A stretch of DNA of 64,000 nt from Winogradskyella litoriviva (GCF_013249065.1 NZ_JABRWQ010000004.1:124001-188000); one strand, 5' to 3'; numbered from the stretch's first letter, positions 1 to 9,393 are shown. Notes: generated by a model from the sequence alone, not told the origin. A program made the numbers and translations.

Positions 1-315
1 GGTGAAATCTATTATAAACCCAGCACCAAAAATTTGTGGCGTAAAGAGATTTGCATATAAAAGTCCTGATGTTTTTCTTTTAAAGGCAAAATCGGTAGAA
101 ATGCTATCTTTAGTAATAGTAAATTTTAAAGAATCTCTTGAGCGTTTTGGGTATAAACTTGTTTCACCTTCGTATACAATTGAAGTTTGTTTGTTGTAAT
201 GTACCGTAGCGTTTTCTGGAGCATATATATTTACTCGTGTTGTTTTTCCATTAAAAATTGTGGCACAAGAGTTTAGTACCAAAGCTAGGCAGATAAGGAA
301 TATTGTTTTTCTCAA
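1..315 (-). CDS. Partial lipoprotein, PEGA-like (C-terminus off the left edge)
   Basis: The reading frame is open from a TTG at 313-315 to the window edge, giving 105 residues. It begins with a typical lipoprotein signal: MRKT, a hydrophobic stretch, then lipobox LNSC with the acylated cysteine at residue 17. No in-frame ATG lies near, so TTG is the best start. The mature part starts CATIFNG and continues with VNIYAPENATVHYN, which resembles the surface-exposed PEGA-type lipoproteins common in Bacteroidota. The PEGA assignment is an inference from pattern only. The lipoprotein signal is directly visible. A plus-strand open frame at 2-199 is its shadow. Confidence 0.7.
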   Translation of the reverse strand, partial: MRKTIFLICLALVLNSCATIFNGKTTRVNIYAPENATVHYNKQTSIVYEGETSLYPKRSRDSLKFTITKDSISTDFAFKRKTSGLLYANLFTPQIFGAGFIIDFT

Positions 316-425
316 GTTAATATAACAATTGGTACTTGTAGATGTATAAAGTGTAAAAAGGTTGCGTTTAAAAATCACTTATTTATGGGATAAAATAAAT
401 CTCATAATTGGTTGTATTTTTATTT

Positions 426-1100
426 CTATCCTACAATTTTACCATCTACCATAGTTAGCTTTCTATCTGCCATAGCAGCTAATTCTTGGTTATGAGTTAC
501 AATAACAAAGGTTTGATTAAACTCATCTCTTAATTTAAAAAATAAGTTGTGTAATTGATCAGCAGATTCACTGTCTAAGTTTCCAGATGGTTCGTCTGCA
601 AAAATTATGTTTGGACTATTAATTAAAGCTCTAGCCACAGCGACACGTTGTTGTTCTCCACCAGACATACTGTTTGGTTTGTGATGAATTCTATCTTTAA
701 GTCCTAAATAATCTAAAAGCTCTTTGGCACGTTTTTCTGCATCTGCTTTAGGCGTATTATTTATAAAAGCAGGTATACAAACGTTCTCTAATGCTGTAAA
801 TTCTGGTAATAATTGGTGAAACTGAAATATAAAGCCAATATTTTTATTTCTAAATTTAGCTAATGCTTTATCGTTTAATGATTTTATAGATTGATTATTT
901 ATAACTAATTCTGTATCAGAGTTATAATCTGGTTTATCTAATGTTCCTAAAATTTGAAGCAACGTTGTTTTACCAGCGCCAGAAGCGCCAACAATAGATA
1001 TTACTTCACCCTCTAAAATGGTTAAATCTACACCTTTTAAGACTTGAAGATTTTTATAGGCTTTCTTAATTTGTTTAGCGGAAATAACTGTTTTACTCAT
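426..1100 (-). CDS. lolD: ABC transporter ATP-binding protein, LolD/MacB type
   Basis: This is a 224-residue stand-alone ATPase subunit. Walker A GASGAGKT is at 38-45, the Q-loop glutamine near 93, the signature SGGEQ at 146-150, Walker B IIFADE at 165-170 and the switch histidine in VTHNQ at 203. Length and motif spacing match the LolD/FtsE/MacB class, which powers lipoprotein release from the inner membrane or related MacB-like export. The permease partner is not adjacent in this window, as is common in flavobacteria where lolCE lies elsewhere. LolD is the likeliest role, but a MacB-type exporter ATPase cannot be excluded. It is 39 bases downstream of the DUF5916 gene on the same strand. 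Confidence 0.85.
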   Translation of the reverse strand: MSKTVISAKQIKKAYKNLQVLKGVDLTILEGEVISIVGASGAGKTTLLQILGTLDKPDYNSDTELVINNQSIKSLNDKALAKFRNKNIGFIFQFHQLLPEFTALENVCIPAFINNTPKADAEKRAKELLDYLGLKDRIHHKPNSMSGGEQQRVAVARALINSPNIIFADEPSGNLDSESADQLHNLFFKLRDEFNQTFVIVTHNQELAAMADRKLTMVDGKIVG

Positions 1101-1139
1101 ATGCTGTGAAAGTAATACTTAATCAATTAATTCACAATA

Positions 1140-3629
1140 TTAGGATGTAGATTTGTTTTTTGAAAATACAGATTTTAGATTATTGTAATCTAAAAAGTAT
1201 TGTAATCTAAGAGAAAATGTGTGCTGAATAGGTTCTTTAAATAAAGTATTAATACTTTCAAAGTAGTCATCTTCTGCATTATTGTCTCTATTAAATAATT
1301 GGTTTCTATATAAACCTGTAACAAAACTACCAGGTGCAATTTGCCATGTGTAGCTTAAGTCTAAATTCCACGTATTAAAATTTACATTTGGATTATCTAC
1401 GTCTGCAACGGTATAGCCATCTTCGGTAGACAAAGTTCCGTTATCATTTAATACAAATAATTTATTATCGTAATTTACTGTTGTCCAAAAATTCCTAAAA
1501 GTTAAAGCCAATGAATGCATAGGATTAAAGGTGTAATTGCCAGAAATACTGTTTTCTGCCGAAAAAATATTACGCTCTCCAAAAATTATTTGGTTATCAA
1601 TTTTGTTTACATAACCACGACTTCCGTTGTTATTTCTTAACGTAAAATCGTAATTTAATCTAAACTTATCATTAAAACGTACCGAAGGTTCTATACCAAA
1701 ACCATAACCTGCTAAATCTCTTTCACTATCAAAAGCATGAAAGGCGTATGCAAAAAACTCAAGAGATAGTGTTTTGTTCTCATTGGTTTCAAACCAGCCT
1801 TCTATATTTCCTATGTTTTTGTATATAAAGTAGCGTTTGTTTTCAAAATCTCTAGGTTCAAAATAATCGTATTGCTTTCCTGGTTCTACATTTATACTTG
1901 CTCCAAACCACATTAATTTTTTAGTTTGGGCATTCATATTAAATCCAAAATTTGTTCCTGTAAAGGTGTCTGGTTTGTATAAGCGTCTATAATTAACCCA
2001 TGTATTAATGCTAAAGTTGTTTAATTTCTTTGTAGGTTCAAAAATCTGATAAGATGCATCTACACCAAAGTTACTGTAGTTATTTCTATATATTAATCCA
2101 AGATCATTAATATCGTATCTGGTGTTTGCTAAACTATGGTCAAAACTATATCTAAATTTTCCATGAATTTTTCTAACCATAAAGAAGGTGCTTAAACCAG
2201 TTTCTAAATTATCTTTTTCTGGTTTATTAACATTACTCATCTTAACCTCACCAAGAATATTGTATGTGTTTTTTTTATTAGAAATATCGGCAAGCAAGCC
2301 AGAAACATTTGCGTCTCTAAATTGGCCATTTCGTGTAACATTTGTATTTATAACACTTACCGAAGAATTACCATTAAACTGTTGGTCTACCACCAAAATA
2401 TTGTAATTACTGAGTGGCTCTATAGTTTCCTTTCTGCTTGTAACAATAGTTTCTATTACTTGTGTATCTGGGTTTAATACGTCTTCTGTTGATTTTATGG
2501 TAACGTCTGTTTTCTCGGTTATTGCATTAAAGAAACCAATGCCTAATCCTTTTTTTGTTCTACCTGAAAACTTTACAGCATTTAATACTTTAATTTCTTC
2601 AGGATAATTTATAATTTCTTCATTATCTTCAAGATTAATACTGCCAGAAGGACCACCACCAACTCTTCTAGAAAAGAATAAGTCGCCTTTGCTGAATAAG
2701 TCTACACCTTCTTTAAAAAATTGTCGTTGTTCTCCAAAGGTTTGTTCAAAAGGTCCAAGATTTAAACTTAAATCATCAAAAGCAGCTTGACTAAAATCTG
2801 GAATAAGAGTAGCATCTAGCGTAAAGTTTTCTGTAACACCATATTTAACATCTAAGCCAATTTTTAAGTCGGTATCGGTTTCACCATCGTAAGTATTTGA
2901 AATTCCTGTTACAAAAGGGTAGAGGCTTAAGCGAGTAGGAGGTTCTATATTTTTAATTCCTGTAAGTTCACCGTGGTACAAACTTGAATTTCCTTTAGTT
3001 CGGTCTATAGGATTCCATGAGTATTGTGAGTTGTCTAATCTAAAACGTCTATGAAATTGAATTCCCCATGTTTGAATGTTATCATTAGAAAAACGTAATG
3101 CTCGGTATGGAATTTCCATCTCCACAATCCAGCCATCATCAACTATTTTTACAGCACTATCCCAAACTGCGCTCCAACCAAAGTCTTCACCATTACTTGG
3201 AGTTGCTGTAGCATCTGCTTGTGTACCAGAACTGAAAACGAAAAATTCTGTATCGTTTTGAGCATCATTATTTGGGTTAAGTATAATGCCGAAAAAATCT
3301 GATTGTCCAAAATTATCTCTACTTGTAAGTTGTTTTTGTATGTCTTCTGGTTTATCTTTTAAATAGGCCGAAACGTAAATTGCTTTATCATCATAAGCCA
3401 TTTTTACAATGGTTTTTTGATGGTCCTTGGATACCACTCCCATTTCTGGTTTAAATTGAGTGAAATCTGATGCAATTTCTGCATTTTTCCATACGTCATC
3501 ATCTAAAACACCATCAATTTTAGGTGAATTTTCAGTACGATGAATGTTTAAAGATTTTTTTTCTTGTGACTGTATTGTATTAGAAAAACACAATAAAGCA
3601 ACAATAGAAATGATGAGATTAAAGCGCAT
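1140..3629 (-). CDS. DUF5916 family protein: CBM9-like N-terminus plus predicted outer-membrane barrel
   Basis: The protein has 829 residues when started at the ATG of MRFNLIIS, just before a signal peptide ending near SNTIQSQ. The longer frame starting at 3683 adds 18 residues with no signal character. Residues about 25-210 resemble the carbohydrate-binding CBM9-like fold found at the start of DUF5916 proteins (HRTENSPKIDGVLDDDVW, IPYRALRF). The rest has alternating aromatic and polar strands ending in a strand-like LRLQYFLDY, as in an outer-membrane beta barrel. The function of the family is unknown, and a sugar-related surface role is only suggested by the N-terminal fold. A TAnnTTTG element at 3704-3711 supports a promoter about 75 bases upstream. 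Confidence 0.85.
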   Translation of the reverse strand: MRFNLIISIVALLCFSNTIQSQEKKSLNIHRTENSPKIDGVLDDDVWKNAEIASDFTQFKPEMGVVSKDHQKTIVKMAYDDKAIYVSAYLKDKPEDIQKQLTSRDNFGQSDFFGIILNPNNDAQNDTEFFVFSSGTQADATATPSNGEDFGWSAVWDSAVKIVDDGWIVEMEIPYRALRFSNDNIQTWGIQFHRRFRLDNSQYSWNPIDRTKGNSSLYHGELTGIKNIEPPTRLSLYPFVTGISNTYDGETDTDLKIGLDVKYGVTENFTLDATLIPDFSQAAFDDLSLNLGPFEQTFGEQRQFFKEGVDLFSKGDLFFSRRVGGGPSGSINLEDNEEIINYPEEIKVLNAVKFSGRTKKGLGIGFFNAITEKTDVTIKSTEDVLNPDTQVIETIVTSRKETIEPLSNYNILVVDQQFNGNSSVSVINTNVTRNGQFRDANVSGLLADISNKKNTYNILGEVKMSNVNKPEKDNLETGLSTFFMVRKIHGKFRYSFDHSLANTRYDINDLGLIYRNNYSNFGVDASYQIFEPTKKLNNFSINTWVNYRRLYKPDTFTGTNFGFNMNAQTKKLMWFGASINVEPGKQYDYFEPRDFENKRYFIYKNIGNIEGWFETNENKTLSLEFFAYAFHAFDSERDLAGYGFGIEPSVRFNDKFRLNYDFTLRNNNGSRGYVNKIDNQIIFGERNIFSAENSISGNYTFNPMHSLALTFRNFWTTVNYDNKLFVLNDNGTLSTEDGYTVADVDNPNVNFNTWNLDLSYTWQIAPGSFVTGLYRNQLFNRDNNAEDDYFESINTLFKEPIQHTFSLRLQYFLDYNNLKSVFSKNKSTS

Positions 3630-3703
3630 ATTTGATTGATTGATGATTGCTAATAATGTATTAAAGATGTAATGAAGAAGCATTTGTTACACTTTAATAC
3701 GCA

Positions 3704-3711
3704 CAAATTTA
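3704..3711 (-). promoter_or_regulatory. Predicted -7 element (TAAATTTG) for the DUF5916 gene
   Basis: Read on the minus strand, this is TAAATTTG followed by TGCG, an exact match to the Bacteroidota -7 consensus TAnnTTTG. No convincing -33 TTTG is visible at the usual distance. It would give a leader of about 65-70 bases before the ATG at 3629. Confidence 0.45.
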
Positions 3712-3853
3712 ATATCTCATAAAGAGCAATGGTCTTAATTAAACGTTAAAAAGAAGATATACACCTTTAAAACATTTTTAGGAGTTAATGGTTAAATGCA
3801 TTAAAATGGAACACTTATTGCTTTGTAAGAAGTAATAAATATTAATACTTTAA

Positions 3854-4117
3854 ATGAATAAATACAAAATACTTGGATTAGGTATTCTTTTTGATGCCTT
3901 GGGCTTAATCTCTTTTATAATACCTGGCATTGGAGAATTCTCGGATATTATTTGGGCACCAGTTTCGGCTTGGTTAATGACAAAGTTATATAAGGGCAAA
4001 GCAGGACAAATAGCAGGAATCATTACTTTTATAGAAGAAGCCTTACCTGGCTTTGATGTAATACCGACATTTACCTTAATGTGGGTTTACACTTTTGTAA
4101 TAAAAAAGGAACGTTAA
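3854..4117 (+). CDS. Small conserved membrane protein
   Basis: An 87-residue protein with three hydrophobic segments: about 5-26 (LGLGILFDALGLISFIIPGIG), 32-42 and 66-84. The ends are basic (MNKYK, VIKKER). I do not recognise a named family, although the hydrophobic pattern with internal IPGIG and LPGFDVIPT loops looks like conserved flavobacterial membrane proteins. It stands alone on the plus strand and converges with the lipoprotein gene at 4181, sharing the hairpin at 4131-4158. Coding status is supported by the consistent hydrophobic pattern and the terminator directly after it. Confidence 0.7.
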   Translation: MNKYKILGLGILFDALGLISFIIPGIGEFSDIIWAPVSAWLMTKLYKGKAGQIAGIITFIEEALPGFDVIPTFTLMWVYTFVIKKER

Positions 4118-4130
4118 TAGCATTAAAATA

Positions 4131-4158
4131 AAAAAAGCACTCAAATGAGTGCTTTTTT
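4131..4158. terminator. Bidirectional intrinsic terminator
   Basis: A perfect stem AAAAAAGCACTC (4131-4142) and GAGTGCTTTTTT (4147-4158) with loop AAAT. The T-tract on each strand serves both convergent genes, at 3854-4117 and 4181-4747. Confidence 0.9.
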
Positions 4159-4180
4159 TTACTGTATTGCAAACAATAAA

Positions 4181-4747
4181 TTACTGTACGGCTATGTTAA
4201 AAGTAACTTCAACATCTGTACTACCACCAGCATCAGCAGATGTACCATCGTTTGGTTTTGTAGGTTCGTGCTTTAAGATTATAGTTAAAGTGCCAGAACC
4301 TGGGTCTCCTGTTACCAATGTAGACTCTATGCCAATTGGGTTTCCATCTTCATCAGAATCTGTTTTTGTAACTATAATATCACTAATTGAAGATGTAATA
4401 AAAAATTCATGTTCGTCTCCTTCATCTTCAACCTCTTCTGTGATATCCTCAGCAGGACTTTCCGTTTCGTTTAATAACTCAATACTACCAGTATATATAG
4501 TATTAGCAGTTAATGGACCAGAAACTGTATACGTAGGAGCTGCGCTTCCATCACCATCTATATCTTGAAACTCTAGAGTAACAATGTCCATACCACTGGA
4601 GAGTTGGTAAGTAACAGTAGTGATTAATTCTTCTTCATGATCGTGATCATGGTCGTCATCATCATTAGAACAGCTTGCTATTGTTAAACCTAAGACAAAT
4701 AATAAGGCTAATAATTTGATAGTTTTTATTGATTTATAGTTTTCCAT
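4181..4747 (-). CDS. His/Asp-rich lipoprotein associated with a TonB receptor
   Basis: 188 residues. The lipobox IASC places the acylated cysteine at residue 26. Directly after it comes an acidic and histidine-rich run (NDDDDHDHDHEEE), a plausible divalent-metal ligand cluster. The remainder is beta-rich and acidic and ends with VTFNIAVQ. Similar flavobacterial lipoproteins are often labelled 'type 1 periplasmic binding fold' next to TonB receptors; that name is recalled, not tested. It lies 15 bases downstream of the TonB receptor gene, so co-transcription is very likely. A role in capturing a metal ion at the outer membrane is an inference from the His-Asp run and the neighbours. Confidence 0.75.
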   Translation of the reverse strand: MENYKSIKTIKLLALLFVLGLTIASCSNDDDDHDHDHEEELITTVTYQLSSGMDIVTLEFQDIDGDGSAAPTYTVSGPLTANTIYTGSIELLNETESPAEDITEEVEDEGDEHEFFITSSISDIIVTKTDSDEDGNPIGIESTLVTGDPGSGTLTIILKHEPTKPNDGTSADAGGSTDVEVTFNIAVQ

Positions 4748-4762
4748 GTTTTTATTTTTGTA

Positions 4763-7081
4763 TTAATAATTGATTTTTATTTTTAAATTAAAGTTTCTAC
4801 CCAATTCATCTGCGAAATAACGAAGCCTGTTTAAATGCTCTCTATAGGATGTATTGAATAGATTTTCTATGTTAAATTCTAATTTTATATTCCCTTTTTT
4901 AAAAGCTTTAAATTGCATAGAGCTATTAAAGCTAAATAAAGAATACGAAGATGGTGTAGAGCTAATATCTACATAAACATCTTCTTGTAAAGTGGCATTA
5001 TAGGTGTAAAAATTGTAATCTGGATATCTTTTTTGTTGCAATACAGTTTTGTGATTTAAGCTAATTGTTAATTGGTTTAAATCATCGTTTTTATAAGATA
5101 TACTATTAGAAAAATTAGTTGCAGGCATGTGAATTAGGGCAATATTCTCTGTTTTATTATCTCCTTTAAGAAGACTAATACTACCATTATAATCAAAGCA
5201 TTCATTAATTTTTTTATTTACATCAATATCTACACCAAATATTTGCGCATTTACTTGGTTGTATTCCCAAACCGGAAAAGCACCACGTACGGTAGTGGTT
5301 ATTCCTGTGGGAATAAGTTGTATATAATCATTTATATAATTATAATATGGACTTATTGAAAATCCGAAATTCTCGTTATTTTTTTCTAATGAAACTATTA
5401 ATTTATTAGCAATTTCTTTATTGAGTGTTAAAGATCCAATTTCAATTCTAGCTGCACCATGATGTAATCCGCTACTAAATAATTCCGATGGATTTGGAAC
5501 TCTAGATGCTAACCCATAGTTAAGATATAAAGATAATTCATCATTAAATTGTTTTGAATAACTTAAATTAGAAGAAACATAATTATAAGCTTCTTCCCAA
5601 TTTGTATTATCCTCTCTGCCATCTGCTTTAAAACTCGTAAAATCGTATCGTAGACCTGCACTAATTTCGGAAGTTTCATTTAAATTGTAACTTCCAATAA
5701 CATATATACCAGCATCATACTTATCAAAATCTGGAATTAATGGACTTACGCCTGTGCCAGAAATTGCGTCATTTTGTTGATAGCGTAATAATAAACCAGT
5801 ATCAATCTTGAGGTTATTAAAATAATCTATTCTTAAATTAGATTGCAAAGAATTGGTAAATAAACGCAAATCAATAACAGGTGTATCGGATAAATCTCCA
5901 CGTCTTAAGTCAAACTCTTTACGTCGGTTTATTTGTAAATCGTACTGAAGGGTTAATTTTCCAAAACCTTTAAAACGTTTATGGGCTTCAACCTTACCTA
6001 AGTGATGCAATATTTCTTGCCTTGGGTAATCTATATTATATGAAAAATCTTCAACAATTCTAGGCTCTTCATTATTTATAGCAGCTACTAAATCGTTAAC
6101 GTTACCGATATGCGATGATTGTAAGATTGCTAATTCGTTACTAACAACACTATAGTATGCGTCAAAACCTTTTTCAAACCTGTTTAATCCAAAATTTAAA
6201 GACATATTTATATTCTTCAAACCAGAATTGGTTAAGTAGTAATTAGGTGCTTTAAAATCACCAAACTGCTTGTAACTAGTCTGAAATTTTCCATAATAAC
6301 CAGACTTATATGTTTTAACCAACTCTGTATTTACATTTCCTCCGCGACCATTTGAATTAATGGATAGGAGAGAGCTACCAAATAGGCTATCTTTATCCAT
6401 ATATTTTTTAGGTCTTACTAATATTAAGCCACCAATTGCATCGCTACCATATTTTAAAGTATTAGCACCTTTAATAACTTCAATTCTGTTACCAGAATTA
6501 ATATCAATATTAGGTGCATGTTCATCTCCCCATTCTTGGTCAAACATGCGTACGTTATTGTTAACAATCAAAAGTCTACTACTGTGTAGTCCATGAATCA
6601 TTGGTTTTGTAATTGTATTTCCAGTATTTAAAGAAGAAACACCACTAATTGTGTTTAGAGCATCTCCTAGAGATTTATCAGAAAAGTTTTCAATTACAGC
6701 TTTATTAATAGACTTCTCAATACTTGTCTCTTCTGTTTTTAGGTTAGAATTTACCACCACTTCATTGAGTTCTTCTAGGTGATGTTCTAAATATATGGTC
6801 TTAAACACATCATTATTTATCTCATAAGAAACTGTTTTGGTTTCGCAACCAATATGAGAAATAGTAAGTGTTAAGATGCCTGAACAAAGGTTTTCAATTT
6901 TGAATTTACCATCTAAATCTGAAACTATATATTTATCCTTTTCTTTAATGTAAATAGTAGCAGATTCAATGGATGAGCCATCATGAAAATCCTTTAACTC
7001 ACCTAAAAAAGTAAAGTTACAGGTTTGACCATAGCTAAAACCATAAATGGTTAAAACTAAGCCAATAATTAGTCGTTTCAT
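4763..7081 (-). CDS. TonB-dependent outer-membrane receptor (probable metal uptake)
   Basis: 772 residues. A signal peptide ends near GFSYGQ (residue 19). Residues about 22-105 form a carboxypeptidase-regulatory-like domain, then the plug domain (about 115-230, with GDALNTISGV and HGLHSSRLLI) and a 22-strand-type barrel ending in the aromatic-polar strand NLKIKINY. The plug carries EWGDEHAPNID and the barrel SSGLHHGAARIEIG, histidine-containing loops also seen in ZnuD-like metal receptors. Flanking genes encode His-rich proteins (4181-4747 and 7119-7460), which favours a transition metal such as zinc or copper over a glycan. There is no SusD partner, arguing against glycan import. The substrate is inferred. 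Confidence 0.9.
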   Translation of the reverse strand: MKRLIIGLVLTIYGFSYGQTCNFTFLGELKDFHDGSSIESATIYIKEKDKYIVSDLDGKFKIENLCSGILTLTISHIGCETKTVSYEINNDVFKTIYLEHHLEELNEVVVNSNLKTEETSIEKSINKAVIENFSDKSLGDALNTISGVSSLNTGNTITKPMIHGLHSSRLLIVNNNVRMFDQEWGDEHAPNIDINSGNRIEVIKGANTLKYGSDAIGGLILVRPKKYMDKDSLFGSSLLSINSNGRGGNVNTELVKTYKSGYYGKFQTSYKQFGDFKAPNYYLTNSGLKNINMSLNFGLNRFEKGFDAYYSVVSNELAILQSSHIGNVNDLVAAINNEEPRIVEDFSYNIDYPRQEILHHLGKVEAHKRFKGFGKLTLQYDLQINRRKEFDLRRGDLSDTPVIDLRLFTNSLQSNLRIDYFNNLKIDTGLLLRYQQNDAISGTGVSPLIPDFDKYDAGIYVIGSYNLNETSEISAGLRYDFTSFKADGREDNTNWEEAYNYVSSNLSYSKQFNDELSLYLNYGLASRVPNPSELFSSGLHHGAARIEIGSLTLNKEIANKLIVSLEKNNENFGFSISPYYNYINDYIQLIPTGITTTVRGAFPVWEYNQVNAQIFGVDIDVNKKINECFDYNGSISLLKGDNKTENIALIHMPATNFSNSISYKNDDLNQLTISLNHKTVLQQKRYPDYNFYTYNATLQEDVYVDISSTPSSYSLFSFNSSMQFKAFKKGNIKLEFNIENLFNTSYREHLNRLRYFADELGRNFNLKIKINY

Positions 7082-7118
7082 TTAAATAAATTTATTAGAG
7101 TATTAGAAAATTTGAATT

Positions 7119-7460
7119 CTAACTTAACGTTGGAGGACCTCTAACAAACCTTGTTTGTTGCTGATAATTATTTGAAGAAATATAATAAGAAGATGGCTGA
7201 AATGAAGCCAACTTTTTAGTAGTTATTTCATAGCTGTTAATTACTAGAAATAAATTATTTGATAGTTTAAATTTATAAAAATCACAATCAAAATCAGATA
7301 CGTGAAAATGTGTATCTGTAGAATTATCATTTTTACAAACTTTATGAGTATGATGCGAAAAAACGTGATTAAATTTTACAGCAGTAGGCAATAATACAGC
7401 CAGTACAAGCGTAATTGCGAGTACTTTAAATGTTAATGCTATTGCTGTTTTTAAATTCAA
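7119..7460 (-). CDS. Small His/Cys-rich membrane-anchored or secreted protein
   Basis: 113 residues starting at TTG. No other start is available before the hydrophobic segment (residues about 8-28), so TTG is well supported. The start overlaps the stop of the upstream gene by four bases (TTGA), pointing to translational coupling. After the hydrophobic segment come FNHVFSHHTHKVC and DTHFHVSDFDCDF, a cluster of His and Cys that could bind metal. The C-terminal half is not recognisable. It is followed 37 bases later by the TonB receptor. I infer a periplasmic accessory to the receptor. Confidence 0.7.
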   Translation of the reverse strand: MNLKTAIALTFKVLAITLVLAVLLPTAVKFNHVFSHHTHKVCKNDNSTDTHFHVSDFDCDFYKFKLSNNLFLVINSYEITTKKLASFQPSSYYISSNNYQQQTRFVRGPPTLS

Positions 7461-7951
7461 TCTAAAAAACGTTTAAGTCCAAATCGTCTAAGCATTTTCT
7501 TTTCAAATTCCCAAAAAAACTTGAATTGCCCAAAAAGCCATCCAAAGCTTACTAAAAGTATCTGATAGAAAATAAGCCCAATGATAATGAATAATATCCA
7601 ATAAATAAGAGGGTTTAAGTTTTCTTTAGTAATTCCGATCATTTTAATTATGGGTCTACCAATAAACAAAGATGATGAACCTGTAATAGCAAAGACCATA
7701 AAAACTCTGATCATTTCCCATTTATAATCTAGAATCCATTTTTTTTCTAATTTTTTAAAAAGAAATAGAGTAATCTTTAATAAAAAGTACAAAATAACAA
7801 TTGAAGCTACAATTTTTAATATAAGATTATAATCACCAAGAATAGCCTTAGAAATTTTATACGCAGAATACCCTAAGATGATAACACCAAAAAAGGGAAA
7901 TAACAACTGCCAGTTATGTTGTATTTCCCAATATTTTTTAAATTTTTCCAT
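7457..7951 (-). CDS. Membrane protein, probable DUF6787 family
   Basis: 164 residues with four or five hydrophobic segments (about 15-35, 43-65, 83-100, 118-145). The central motif MVFAITGSSSLFIGRPIIK resembles the DUF6787 family of flavobacterial membrane proteins; this match is from memory. No enzyme motif is seen. The gene overlaps the His-rich protein gene by four bases and is the first gene of the apparent operon running to the His/Asp lipoprotein. Confidence 0.7.
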   Translation of the reverse strand: MEKFKKYWEIQHNWQLLFPFFGVIILGYSAYKISKAILGDYNLILKIVASIVILYFLLKITLFLFKKLEKKWILDYKWEMIRVFMVFAITGSSSLFIGRPIIKMIGITKENLNPLIYWILFIIIGLIFYQILLVSFGWLFGQFKFFWEFEKKMLRRFGLKRFLD

Positions 7952-8000
7952 AGCACAATTTTCGTGCTGTAAAACTAATAAAATAAGATGTATTTATATC

Positions 8001-8438
8001 CTAAATTCTGGGCCTAAAAGCAGATAATCGTTGATTATATTTTAATTGAAAATAAAGAAAGTAATTATATAATTTATAGTTAACCTCATAACCATAATCT
8101 GTGTTAGTGTCATAATCTATACGAAGTTCATATAAATTAGGGTCGTACGTTTGAGGTTGAAGATTTCTTTGATTCCATGTTTGCACCATAATTGCATTTC
8201 TAGATTCTAACCAAGACTGTGAGTGGAAACCTTCTGGTCTTGCGGTTGTCATTAACCACGAATTAAAACCAGGTTCAATAATTATAATTTCATAATCGTT
8301 TTCGTCACTACTGATAGAAACTGTATCGCTCTCTACTAAACTATTTTCGTTTTCGTTATTAATAGTTTGATTTTTGTTGTAAGATTTACAACTCGCTAAT
8401 AAAAAGAGGATAATAGTAATTGAAATAAGCTTTCTCAT
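8001..8438 (-). CDS. Lipoprotein, DUF6146-like
   Basis: 145 residues. A lipoprotein signal with lipobox LASC gives the acylated cysteine at residue 17, followed by a polar linker. The conserved-looking core contains IIEPGFNSWLMTTARPEG, SRNAIMVQTWNQR and YELRIDYDTNTDYGYEVNYKLYNYF. This matches my recollection of the DUF6146 family, found only in Bacteroidota and of unknown function. It lies 50 bases upstream of the DUF6787-like gene on the same strand. Confidence 0.75.
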   Translation of the reverse strand: MRKLISITIILFLLASCKSYNKNQTINNENENSLVESDTVSISSDENDYEIIIIEPGFNSWLMTTARPEGFHSQSWLESRNAIMVQTWNQRNLQPQTYDPNLYELRIDYDTNTDYGYEVNYKLYNYFLYFQLKYNQRLSAFRPRI

Positions 8439-8597
8439 GGTATTAAAGGTATTAAATATTATTTAGAGTTAATTATATTTTACTTTGATTTAACACTACA
8501 AAATAAAGGTTTATTTACGATGAATACTATAAGAATTAAGTAAGAGAAGCTTTTGAATTAGTAAACCTGTAGATTTTAAAAGTCTAATGCACTTAAA

Positions 8598-8627
8598 CAA
8601 AAAAGCAGTTCTAACTATAGAACTGCC
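8598..8627 (-). terminator. Intrinsic terminator after the DUF937 gene
   Basis: Arms GCAGTTCTA (8605-8613) and TAGAACTGC (8618-8626) pair perfectly around a four-base loop. On the minus strand six Ts follow (8599-8604), 28 bases after the stop of the DUF937 gene. Confidence 0.85.
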
Positions 8628-8653
8628 AAATTGTAAATATGTATAAAGGAATT

Positions 8654-9286
8654 TTATTTTCCGAATAAGCCACCTAAAAGGCCACCAATACCGCCTTTTT
8701 TACTTCCTCCTAAAACCATACCAGCTACATCATCGATAACACTACCGTCACCATCTGCGTCTAATATTTTTTCTAAGAAGCTTTGTTCATTTGCAGTATC
8801 ATTACCACCTAATAAACCTCCTAAAAGACCTGTAATTCCACTTTGATCACTAACATTGTTTTGGCTAGCTTGTTTACCTAGAACTCCCATTAAAATTGGA
8901 GCAGCTACTTTTAAGATATTACCAACAGCACCAGAATCTAATCCAGCTTTTTGACCAATAACTTGCTCAACACCTTGTTGTTTGCTGCCAAGTACATGTC
9001 CAAGAATTTTAGAACCATCATTAGTTACTTCTTCATCAACACCACCACCAAATAAACCACCTAGGTTATCTAATATGCTACCATTATGCTTTCCACTTAA
9101 TGCACTCATAAGACCTTGAGCACCTTCTGGTGTTGAAGCGTTACGCTCCATTGCTTTCATTAATACTGGTAACGCCATTGTTAAAACGCTACTAGTTTTT
9201 CCTTGATCTGTTCCGGTAGAACCTGAAACACCACTAATTATAGTTTTTCCTAAGTCGCTGTTTAATAAATCTAAAATTCCTGCCAT
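8654..9286 (-). CDS. DUF937 family protein
   Basis: 210 residues with the hallmark start MAGILDLLNSDLGKTIISG and two hydrophobic Ala/Leu/Gly repeats (TMALPVLMKAM near 40, VAAPILMGVLG near 128), as in the DUF937 family. The C-terminus is rich in glycine (LGGLLGGND, GGIGGLLGGLFGK). There is no signal peptide, so it is probably cytoplasmic or membrane-peripheral. A calcium-loop-like DADGDGSVIDD lies near residue 177. The family has no established function. It is monocistronic, with a terminator on each side. Confidence 0.85.
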   Translation of the reverse strand: MAGILDLLNSDLGKTIISGVSGSTGTDQGKTSSVLTMALPVLMKAMERNASTPEGAQGLMSALSGKHNGSILDNLGGLFGGGVDEEVTNDGSKILGHVLGSKQQGVEQVIGQKAGLDSGAVGNILKVAAPILMGVLGKQASQNNVSDQSGITGLLGGLLGGNDTANEQSFLEKILDADGDGSVIDDVAGMVLGGSKKGGIGGLLGGLFGK

Positions 9287-9334
9287 TTTGTTATATTATA
9301 GTTTAAGTTAATAAAATTAAGCATTGTAAGGTAC

Positions 9335-9367
9335 AAAAAAAGTCCCACATTAAGTAGGACTCATTTT
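9335..9367 (-). terminator. Intrinsic terminator after serA
   Basis: Arms AGTCCCA (9341-9347) and TAGGACT (9355-9361) pair with one mismatch. A run of seven Ts on the minus strand follows (9335-9341), 33 bases past the serA stop. T residues on the other side could also let it work in the plus direction. Confidence 0.7.
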
Positions 9368-9393
9368 TTATGCATTGGTCACATTTTTATTTT

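Noticed and set aside
2-199. 65-residue plus-strand open frame at the left edge
   Set aside because: It is antisense to a lipoprotein frame with a clear signal and lipobox on the minus strand.
4149-4568. 139-residue plus-strand frame, Ser/Pro/Val rich
   Set aside because: It is antisense to the His/Asp lipoprotein and begins inside a terminator; its composition reflects the complementary codons.
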